Assembly (NCBI RefSeq): GCF_900128505.1
Contig: NZ_LT669941.1
Location: 1,845,760-1,909,759, forward strand
DNA length: 64,000 nt
DNA from: Parabacteroides timonensis
GTDB lineage: Bacteria > Bacteroidota > Bacteroidia > Bacteroidales > Tannerellaceae
Direction: 5' to 3'
Position 1 is the stretch's first letter. Every line of letters begins with the position of its first letter. Below, in pieces: positions 55,231 to 61,721 of this stretch. A program made the position numbers and the translations under genes. The notes under the pieces are model-generated. The model had not been told where the DNA came from, did not search any database, and worked only from the letters and a program-made list of their open reading frames with translations.

Positions 55231-56147
55231 TGGAAGATACGAAAAAGAAACCCGATATAGAATCAACTCTCAAATCACTGGACACAGAAGAGTTTATCGA
55301 CATTCATTTCTACCGTCCGATAGGTTATCGCTGGGCTTTGTTCTTCAATAAACTGGGAGTATCCCCCAATGCCATTACCGTGGCAAGTATATTCATAGGG
55401 ATTGCAGCAGGTATCTGTTTCTACTTCCAGGACTTGACAGTCAACATAATCGGCATGCTACTGCTTATCTGGGCAAACTCCTACGACAGTGCAGACGGAC
55501 AGTTGGCCCGTATGACCGGAAAGAAAACACCTCTGGGACGCATACTCGACGGTACTGCCGGCGACTGCTGGTTCATAGCTATCTATGCAGCAATCTGCCT
55601 TCGCCTCACACCGGAATGGGGTATCTGGATATGGATATTAGCAGCCATCACCGGATTCTTCCACAGTAAACAGGCCGCTATGGCCGACTATTACCGGAAC
55701 ATCCACCTCCTGTTCCTGAAGGGAAAAGCCGGAAGCGAATTATCCCACTCCCCTGCCCTGAAAGAGAAATACAAGACAATGAGTTGGAAAAAGGATTTCA
55801 TCTACAAACTATTCGAAACATTCTATATCAACTATACTGTCGGCCAGGAAGCTTTAACACCGAAGTTTCAGAAGATGATGGATATCATCCGCAACAAATA
55901 TCATGACGAAGCTCCGGAGTGGTTCCGCAAAGCATTCCGGGAAAAGAGCCTCCCGATGATGAAATACACGAACATGTTGTCGTTCAACACACGTGTCATC
56001 GCCTTGTTCATCAGTATTTTTATTGATATGCCGTGGTTGTATTTCGTATTTGAAATGACTGTATTAAATACGATGCTGATATATATGATATACACGCACG
56101 AACATTTCTGTGCTGAATTTACCAAAGAACTTAAATCAAAATCATAA
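55230..56147 (+). CDS. CDP-alcohol phosphatidyltransferase family protein
   Basis: An integral membrane enzyme (305 residues, about six helices) that joins a CDP-linked group to an alcohol or phosphate acceptor. The family motif D-G-x2-A-R-x8-G-x3-D-x3-D appears as D86-S-A-D89-G-Q-L-A-R, then G103-R-I-L-D107-G-T-A-G-D112. The last two Asp are thus five residues apart rather than four; position 111 is Gly. With ino1 and a nucleotidyltransferase in the operon, the product is probably a phosphoinositol lipid (phosphatidylinositol or inositol phosphoceramide type). Whether CDP-inositol or CDP-lipid is the donor is open. Confidence 0.9.
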   Translation: MEDTKKKPDIESTLKSLDTEEFIDIHFYRPIGYRWALFFNKLGVSPNAITVASIFIGIAAGICFYFQDLTVNIIGMLLLIWANSYDSADGQLARMTGKKTPLGRILDGTAGDCWFIAIYAAICLRLTPEWGIWIWILAAITGFFHSKQAAMADYYRNIHLLFLKGKAGSELSHSPALKEKYKTMSWKKDFIYKLFETFYINYTVGQEALTPKFQKMMDIIRNKYHDEAPEWFRKAFREKSLPMMKYTNMLSFNTRVIALFISIFIDMPWLYFVFEMTVLNTMLIYMIYTHEHFCAEFTKELKSKS

Positions 56148-56153
56148 GACAAT

Positions 56154-56876
56154 ATGTTAGAATCAGATAAGATAAAAGGGATCCTGTTCGATTACGGCGG
56201 TACTATCGACAGTAACGGTATGCATTGGGCCGAAGTGATCTGGAAAGCTTACCAGACGGAAGAAGTACCGATAAGTAAAGAGACCTTCCGTAAAGCTTAC
56301 GTGCATGGAGAACGGACACTAGGTAAAAATCCGATCGTGCAACCGCATCACACCTTTCTCGACATGTTGCGCCTGAAAACCGACCTGCAAATCGAATGGC
56401 TCAAAGCAGGTGATTTCCTGCCGGAAGAATATGCCACCCCTGGACTAAAACAACGTCTGGCAGACTGGTGCTATGCGTATGCACGAAGATCGATCGATTC
56501 AGCCCGTCCCATACTTGCCGCCTTGTCTAAAAAATATCCGCTGGTGCTGGTTTCTAACTTTTACGGGAATATCGAATCTGTATTGAAAGACTTCCACCTC
56601 GATATCTATTTTCAGTCGATCATCGAATCGGCAGTTGTCGGTATCCGTAAACCAGATCCCGCCATTTTCGGATTAGGCGTAAAAGAATTAGCACTCCCCG
56701 CAGGAGAGATCGTCGTAATCGGTGACTCCTACGATAAAGATATTATCCCTGCCACCTCCATCGGATGTAAGACAATTTGGTTGAAAAGCATTGGCTGGGA
56801 TGAATATCGGGGAGACGAAACAGCAGATCTCGTGATCTCGGATTTTACGGAACTGGAACAAATCTTCCACATATAG
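56154..56876 (+). CDS. HAD superfamily protein of the inositol-lipid cluster
   Basis: A 240-residue HAD-fold protein with a helical cap. Motif I is LFDYGGTID, i.e. D-x-G where phosphatases have D-x-D; motif II is LVSNF, motif III is the K in IRKPDPAIFG, and motif IV is VVIGDSYDKDI. Loss of the second motif-I Asp, normally the general acid/base, leaves phosphatase activity uncertain, although D-Y-G versions are known in HAD subgroups. It begins 6 bases after the phosphatidyltransferase gene and ends the cluster. A lipid phosphoinositol phosphatase role is the context-based guess. Confidence 0.88.
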   Translation: MLESDKIKGILFDYGGTIDSNGMHWAEVIWKAYQTEEVPISKETFRKAYVHGERTLGKNPIVQPHHTFLDMLRLKTDLQIEWLKAGDFLPEEYATPGLKQRLADWCYAYARRSIDSARPILAALSKKYPLVLVSNFYGNIESVLKDFHLDIYFQSIIESAVVGIRKPDPAIFGLGVKELALPAGEIVVIGDSYDKDIIPATSIGCKTIWLKSIGWDEYRGDETADLVISDFTELEQIFHI

Positions 56877-56931
56877 ATATTTTGACCACCAATGGTTCAA
56901 TAAAGACCTTTCCTTAAAATAAAAGTCGCCC

Positions 56932-56939
56932 TATCTTTG
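56932..56939 (+). promoter_or_regulatory. -7 box TATCTTTG for the metallophosphoesterase gene
   Basis: A perfect TAnnTTTG, 24 bases before the proposed start at 56964. It excludes the upstream ATG at 56937, which overlaps the box. Confidence 0.65.
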
Positions 56940-56963
56940 CATATAAAAAGATGGGGCTTTATT

Positions 56964-57770
56964 ATGAGAAATAAATATGCTTTATTACTATTCATCCTAC
57001 TCACCTCTTGCGATTTGATAGATTATCACCCGTATGACGGAAGAGTTTCAGATAAAGAAGACAAAGACATCAATGCAACCAATATTGCCAGGATCGAAAA
57101 AACTTGCGCAGACAAAGATACTATCCGTTTTGTCTTTACCGGCGATACACAGCGTTGGTATGATGAAACAGACGATTTCGTAAAACACGTCAACCAATTG
57201 GATTCCGTCGACTTTGTTATTCATGGTGGAGACCTTACCGACTTCGGTATCAAAAAAGAATATCTCCTGCAACATGAAATCCTGTCGCGGTTAAATATCC
57301 CTTATGTTGCCTTAATCGGCAATCACGATATTATCGGCAAAGGCGACCTGGTTTACGAGGATTTATATGGTAATGAAGACTTTTCTTTTCGAACAGGAGG
57401 AGGAATCCGCTTCATCTGTCTGAATACAAATGCTCTTGAATATGACTATTCAACTCCTGTACCCAATTTCGCCTTCATAAAAAATCAATTGAATGATACA
57501 AATGAAAAGGATACACGTACGGTCTTTATCATGCATGTTCCACCGGGAAGTGATCAGTTCAACAATAATGTCGCAGATATTTTTCAGGAAAAGATCAGGG
57601 AGTTCCCTTCTCTCCTTTTCTGCCTGCATGCCCATGATCACAACTTTGTGGCACGCGATCTGTTCAATGACGGGATTATTTACTATTGCTGCGACAATAT
57701 AGGAAAACGAACTTATCTTCTCTATACTATAACACCGGATAGCTATTCATATGAAATCATTAAATTCTAA
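56964..57770 (+). CDS. Calcineurin-like metallophosphoesterase lipoprotein
   Basis: A 268-residue exported phosphoesterase. The start at 56964 gives MRNKYALLLFILLTSC with a lipobox Cys; the longer frame from 56937 overlaps the promoter. All dimetal motifs are present: FTGDTQ, HGGDLTDFG, LIGNHDIIG, IMHVPPG and LHAHDHNF. The enzyme should sit on a membrane facing the periplasm or outside. The last 20 bases overlap the next gene, so the two are coupled. It is AT-rich compared with the inositol cluster upstream. Substrate is unknown. Confidence 0.9.
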   Translation: MRNKYALLLFILLTSCDLIDYHPYDGRVSDKEDKDINATNIARIEKTCADKDTIRFVFTGDTQRWYDETDDFVKHVNQLDSVDFVIHGGDLTDFGIKKEYLLQHEILSRLNIPYVALIGNHDIIGKGDLVYEDLYGNEDFSFRTGGGIRFICLNTNALEYDYSTPVPNFAFIKNQLNDTNEKDTRTVFIMHVPPGSDQFNNNVADIFQEKIREFPSLLFCLHAHDHNFVARDLFNDGIIYYCCDNIGKRTYLLYTITPDSYSYEIIKF

Positions 57771-58425
57771 CTGTTTACTATTACTCATATTCGCTTTTTT
57801 CTCATTTCATATAAATGCACAAGATAGCATTCCTACTCCTACTTTATATGAAAAGCATGTGAAAAAGTACACCTCACTATGGGATAATTTAATTCCACGA
57901 TATAGCAAAATACAATTTGCAGGCTCTATCGGGATGTTCTCTTTCGGCTTGGGCTGGGATTACTACCGTCATCATTGGGAAACAGACTTGTTGTTTGGCT
58001 TTGTACCTAAAACGACACGTAATCTTAGTGCAGAGAGTGCCAAAAGACGACATGCCATGGCTACTTTTACATTGAAACAGAATTATATCCCCTGGAGAGT
58101 CCCTTTACATAAAAGCATTGACTTCGAACCTTTAACAACAGGGCTATACATCAGTACCCTACTCGACAGGGACTATTGGGTACACAGCCCTAGCAAATAC
58201 CCTGATGGATATTACTTTTTTCCAACCCGCATACGTACCCATATTTTCCTGGGTGAACGTGTCACTTTCAAATTCAACAACCCGGGAAGATGGCATAAAT
58301 CTGTCACCTTGTTTTACGAACTTAGCACCTGTGACCTGTATATCCTTAGTAAATTCGGGAATAAATACCTGAAACCGAAAGACTATTTGAGCTTATCGTT
58401 CGGGCTGAAGTTCCAAATATTATAG
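57751..58425 (+). CDS. Exported outer-membrane-type protein of unknown function
   Basis: A 224-residue protein with a signal peptide (MKSLNSNCLLLLIFAFFSFHINAQ). The remainder alternates aromatic strands (MFSFGLGWDYYRHHWETDLLFG, THIFLGERVTFKF, SVTLFYELSTCDLYI) and ends in LSFGLKFQIL, consistent with a small beta-barrel. It begins inside the 3' end of the metallophosphoesterase gene, so the two are expressed together. I do not recognise the family. Confidence 0.75.
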   Translation: MKSLNSNCLLLLIFAFFSFHINAQDSIPTPTLYEKHVKKYTSLWDNLIPRYSKIQFAGSIGMFSFGLGWDYYRHHWETDLLFGFVPKTTRNLSAESAKRRHAMATFTLKQNYIPWRVPLHKSIDFEPLTTGLYISTLLDRDYWVHSPSKYPDGYYFFPTRIRTHIFLGERVTFKFNNPGRWHKSVTLFYELSTCDLYILSKFGNKYLKPKDYLSLSFGLKFQIL

Positions 58426-58529
58426 CTAAACTATCTTCCGATAGAACCATAGCTACAATAAAAGTTTCAATTAATAAATTACCTTATCCAGTCCACCTCA
58501 TCCTTAGGAGTGAATATTAAAGCTGGATA

Positions 58530-58568
58530 CAAAAAAATGAGAAGCTGCCTCTGCAGCTCCCCATTTTC
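58530..58568 (-). terminator. Intrinsic terminator of the beta-barrel/DUF4136 operon
   Basis: AGCTGC-CTCT-GCAGCT forms the core (58542-58558) with outer AAATG/CATTT pairing; the minus strand continues with a run of seven T. It lies 40 bases beyond the gene ending at 58610. Confidence 0.8.
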
Positions 58569-58609
58569 TAATAAACTACATAAAACACTTAAAAGAACAA
58601 ACTTCTATT

Positions 58610-59248
58610 TTAGAATGCAACACCGAAGCGTACGCCCCAGTTATTTATTCCGTCCATGGAATAAGTCAGGACTTTGCTTTTGTTTGTTGCATAGTTGTAA
58701 TAAGCGGCTACGTGCAAACCGAATTTCTTTTCCGGAGTAAAGAAAATATTCATACCGATTTCAGGAGCTACATAGAAACCCCACTGGCGGTCGTATACTT
58801 TCATTACATTCATATAAGTCGACATTTCGCTGTATTCAGTACCCAATTTAGCTGATACATAAGGTTCGAACTGACCTTCACGTGTAAAGCTATAACGGAA
58901 TGCTGCACCAAAAGGCAACTGGAATAAGGAATGTTGCTGATCGGATGTGATAGCAGAAGTTTCGCCTACATTGAGTGTCTGACGGTCGATGTATTTATTA
59001 TTCGTGTGATAAGAAATAAATGCACCTACTGCAAAATTAGGAACTACATAATAACCGGCTTCACCGTGAGCACCCCAACCGCTTGTCTTGTCGGCAAAGC
59101 TATTGCCGAACGGAGTGTTAATATCCCAGTCGATATTGAAATACATATTGTTTACAACCTGGGCGCCAGCCAGTGAGGGCATCGCTAAACAGGCGATAAG
59201 TAAAGCGACTAATTTTATTGATTTATTTATCTTTTTCATAAGACTCAA
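58610..59248 (-). CDS. Outer-membrane beta-barrel protein (OmpW/porin-like)
   Basis: A 212-residue protein with a signal peptide ending in AGAQ and eight or so amphipathic strands, for example GWGAHGEAGYYVVPNFAVGA, AAFRYSFTREGQFEPYVSAK and WGFYVAPEIGMNIFFTPEK, ending in NNWGVRFGVAF with a C-terminal Phe. This is the general pattern of the outer-membrane beta-barrel superfamily of Bacteroidetes. It lies 21 bases after the DUF4136 lipoprotein gene and is probably in the same operon. The specific role is unknown. Confidence 0.85.
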   Translation of the reverse strand: MSLMKKINKSIKLVALLIACLAMPSLAGAQVVNNMYFNIDWDINTPFGNSFADKTSGWGAHGEAGYYVVPNFAVGAFISYHTNNKYIDRQTLNVGETSAITSDQQHSLFQLPFGAAFRYSFTREGQFEPYVSAKLGTEYSEMSTYMNVMKVYDRQWGFYVAPEIGMNIFFTPEKKFGLHVAAYYNYATNKSKVLTYSMDGINNWGVRFGVAF

Positions 59249-59269
59249 ATTTTACTGATTCGCGTTTAA

Positions 59270-59941
59270 TTATTTCCTGAGGTATGGTGATTGAACAAAT
59301 GCCTGATCGACTGCACGGATTGACAACTGAGTGTCGACCTTATCAGAACCGGACAATAATCCAGCCATGTAAGCAGTCCAAACAACCGGCAGTTTAGCAT
59401 CAGCTTTTGGAGTCGGAGCTTTCAGATCAACCATTTCAGCAAGCAGTGAACCTACGCTATAACTGTAAACCACTGGATACGGATAATACCAATCGTGCCA
59501 GTCGTATCCCCATGACGGACCCCATCCTGGTCTCCAGTAATTCGGTGTCCAATAACCTGGGTAACCCCACCACCAGTAGTTGTTATTATAATCATTATAC
59601 CAGTTTGTAAAATAATTTACATTTTCTACAAAAGAAACCTGCAGACCCAGATCTGCGTCTTCTTTATCCATTGTGCGTGTATAACCACGACTTTCCATAT
59701 TGCCGATCACTGTAGAAATAATATCGTCAGCTTCTGTTGCTGTCCAGTACTGAGGTTTTTCACTACTACCGATTACCAACACGCTATCAGGCACATAGAA
59801 TGTGGTGAACGATTTAAAATCCGTTTTGCTATCGTGATTTGTGTACACCACGAAATCATTATCCAGCTTTGACATATCCGGATCTTTCTGACAGGATGCC
59901 AGTAAAAGGATCAACAAGAAAAAAGGAATAATCTTTTTCAT
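59270..59941 (-). CDS. DUF4136 family lipoprotein
   Basis: A 223-residue lipoprotein (lipobox LLASC at about 13-17). The DUF4136 core has DFKSFTTFYVPDSVLVIG and IISTVIGNMESRGYTR. Between residues about 112 and 160 lies an extreme Trp/Tyr/Gly/Pro/Asn-rich stretch (for example NYWWWGYPGYWTPNYW), followed by SVGSLLAEMVDLKAP. The aromatic insert may mediate surface contact. The function of the family is unknown. It is first in a two-gene operon with the beta-barrel gene. Confidence 0.88.
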   Translation of the reverse strand: MKKIIPFFLLILLLASCQKDPDMSKLDNDFVVYTNHDSKTDFKSFTTFYVPDSVLVIGSSEKPQYWTATEADDIISTVIGNMESRGYTRTMDKEDADLGLQVSFVENVNYFTNWYNDYNNNYWWWGYPGYWTPNYWRPGWGPSWGYDWHDWYYPYPVVYSYSVGSLLAEMVDLKAPTPKADAKLPVVWTAYMAGLLSGSDKVDTQLSIRAVDQAFVQSPYLRK

Positions 59942-60102
59942 CTCATTTTAACGTTTAAAACAGTTTATACTATTATTTGTGCTTATATATAAGTTATCCA
60001 TGAAACAGCAAATACTAAAAAAAGGTTCTCTTTGATGTTATTTTGGCTGTGTTAATTAACTTCTTGTAAGACTTCAAAATGCTCGTAAACGATAGTTAAA
60101 AC

Positions 60103-60142
60103 GCAAAAAGGCCTGAAATAACTTACGCTATTTCAGGCCTTT
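60103..60142 (-). terminator. Intrinsic terminator of the OmpA-family gene
   Basis: AAAGGCCTGAAATA (60107-60120) pairs perfectly with TATTTCAGGCCTTT (60129-60142), an 8-base loop; the minus strand continues with TTGCGTTTT. Confidence 0.88.
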
Positions 60143-60166
60143 GGATTATTCTTAAGAAATAAATAT

Positions 60167-60847
60167 TTATTTCAATGTGCCCTGTTGTGCATCCTGTATC
60201 ATCTTTTCGTTAGCAAGAATCAGGATCTCCACGCGACGGTTCAGTGCACGTCCTTCAGGCGTATCGTTGCTGGCAACAGGGTCGTGAACCCCTTTACCTT
60301 CATATTCCATACGTCGTCCGCTTACACCCTGGTCAACCATCATATAATCGTACACACTCTTAGCACGTTTCTCAGACAGTGTCTGGTTGTAGTCCACTTT
60401 ACCGGTATTGTCGGTATAACCAACGATCTTGATGTCGGTATCCGGGTTCTCATTCAGGCTGACAGCCAGTTTACGCAATGCGCTGCGTGAAGCGTCGCTC
60501 AACGTGCTCGAGTTGGTGGCAAATAGAATACCGGAGTCGAAAGTTACTTTCAGAGCTTCGCCATTGTTGATCGTTTCAACAGTGGTTTCAGGCGGTAAAG
60601 TAGCTTCGAGTTCTTTCTTCTGCTTATCCATCTTTTTGCCGATCAGGGCTCCGGCTGTACCACCTACGGCAGCTCCGATAACAGCACCTAAAGCTGTATT
60701 ACCAGCCAATGCACCGATCCCGGCTCCGGCAGCAGCACCACCACCTACGCCGATGGCTGTACCTTTACCTGTATTCGTCCATGTCCCACAACTCGTAAAT
60801 ACTACTGCCATACATAGCAGTACAGATAATAACTTAAAACTCTTCAT
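60167..60847 (-). CDS. OmpA family lipoprotein with glycine-zipper segment
   Basis: A 226-residue envelope protein. The lipobox TSC (about C20) is followed by a glycine-zipper stretch (about 28-72, repeats of GxxxG/A such as GAGIGALAGNTALGAVIG) that can insert in a membrane, and an OmpA peptidoglycan-binding domain (about 95-215) with LFATNSSTLSDASRSALRKL, IVGYTDNTGKVDYNQTLSEKRA and GRALNRRVEI. It should tether the outer membrane to the wall. It is monocistronic with a strong terminator. Confidence 0.95.
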   Translation of the reverse strand: MKSFKLLSVLLCMAVVFTSCGTWTNTGKGTAIGVGGGAAAGAGIGALAGNTALGAVIGAAVGGTAGALIGKKMDKQKKELEATLPPETTVETINNGEALKVTFDSGILFATNSSTLSDASRSALRKLAVSLNENPDTDIKIVGYTDNTGKVDYNQTLSEKRAKSVYDYMMVDQGVSGRRMEYEGKGVHDPVASNDTPEGRALNRRVEILILANEKMIQDAQQGTLK

Positions 60848-60891
60848 GATTTTTTACTCTTTTATAAACCTTATATGAATATAACAGTTTA

Positions 60892-61218
60892 TCAATCGAA
60901 CATGTTGATAGAATCGCAGTATTCAAGTTCTCCCTGCACAATAAAACTGATTGCTTCAGGGTCGAATTTGCCTACGCCATCCTTTTTAGCGTTCTTAATA
61001 ACATATTCGATCAATTCATCTTCGTCGATCTCGATATCGGTATTATCGTCTGCATCATCGTTCAGATAGCCGCGTGATTCGTAGAAATCGTAGATCAGGT
61101 CTACAATATAGTTAATATCGTCATTACTGAATTTGCCTTTCAATTCCTGGGGAAGATAGTTCTGAATAAATTTTACAGATTCGTCTTCATCGTAAATTAA
61201 ATCGTCTTTGTCGCTCAT
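60892..61218 (-). CDS. Small acidic conserved protein of unknown function
   Basis: A 108-residue cytoplasmic protein rich in Asp and Glu, without signal peptide or membrane segment. The sequence looks helical, with SVKFIQNYLPQELKGKFSND and DDINYIVDLIYDFYESRGYL, and an acidic loop DDADDNTDIEIDEDEL. It has a good promoter at 61252-61282. I do not recognise a named family; it resembles small conserved Bacteroidales proteins of unknown role. Confidence 0.75.
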   Translation of the reverse strand: MSDKDDLIYDEDESVKFIQNYLPQELKGKFSNDDINYIVDLIYDFYESRGYLNDDADDNTDIEIDEDELIEYVIKNAKKDGVGKFDPEAISFIVQGELEYCDSINMFD

Positions 61219-61251
61219 AACTTTTTCAGTTTAATTGGTTACATACTCATG

Positions 61252-61282
61252 CAAAGATAAGTATCTTTTATTTATTTGTAAA
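61252..61282 (-). promoter_or_regulatory. Promoter of the small acidic protein gene
   Basis: On the minus strand TATCTTTG (complement of 61252-61259) with TTTA (complement of 61279-61282) 19 bases upstream. The start codon at 61218 is 33 bases downstream. Confidence 0.65.
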
Positions 61283-61291
61283 ACGAATAAA

Positions 61292-61633
61292 TTATTTAAA
61301 TACAGATCTTACCGCATTATCTCCTTCTTTCAGGATGTTGTCGATGATACCGTGCTTTGTCTGGATCGTCAGATAAATGGCTTTCAACTTCGTAATGCCG
61401 ATCATCTCATCCGTAGATAGTTCGGAACTGTACTTGTCATATTTCGTTTCTGCAAATTCGACATACTTCTTTTCCAACTCTTTCCAGTCATCTTCCGAAT
61501 ACTTATCTTCATTCGCCTGTACCTTCTCTACGAATTTTGTAAAGTCCTTTATATATGAATCTTTCGATTCCCCACAACTGCTCATGACAAAAAGAGCCGT
61601 CGCTGCAAACATCATCATTAAAAACCTTTTCAT
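61292..61633 (-). CDS. Small lipoprotein of unknown function (DUF6565-like)
   Basis: A 113-residue lipoprotein: signal MKRFLMMMFAATALFVMSSC with Cys at 20, then a helical domain (KDSYIKDFTKFVEKVQANED, DDWKELEKKYVEFAETKYDKY). This resembles the small Bacteroidales lipoproteins grouped as DUF6565. The role is unknown. It has its own -7 box at 61661-61668. Confidence 0.75.
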   Translation of the reverse strand: MKRFLMMMFAATALFVMSSCGESKDSYIKDFTKFVEKVQANEDKYSEDDWKELEKKYVEFAETKYDKYSSELSTDEMIGITKLKAIYLTIQTKHGIIDNILKEGDNAVRSVFK

Positions 61634-61660
61634 ATCTTTTCCTTTTTAGATTAATTCCGA

Positions 61661-61668
61661 CAAAAGTA
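61661..61668 (-). promoter_or_regulatory. -7 box TACTTTTG for the small lipoprotein gene
   Basis: The + strand CAAAAGTA reads TACTTTTG on the minus strand, 27 bases before the start codon. No clear -33 box. Confidence 0.5.
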
Positions 61669-61721
61669 AACAAAAAAAGAGGATCTGCACTGTCCGGCAG
61701 AATGAAACTGCCGGACAGGTA

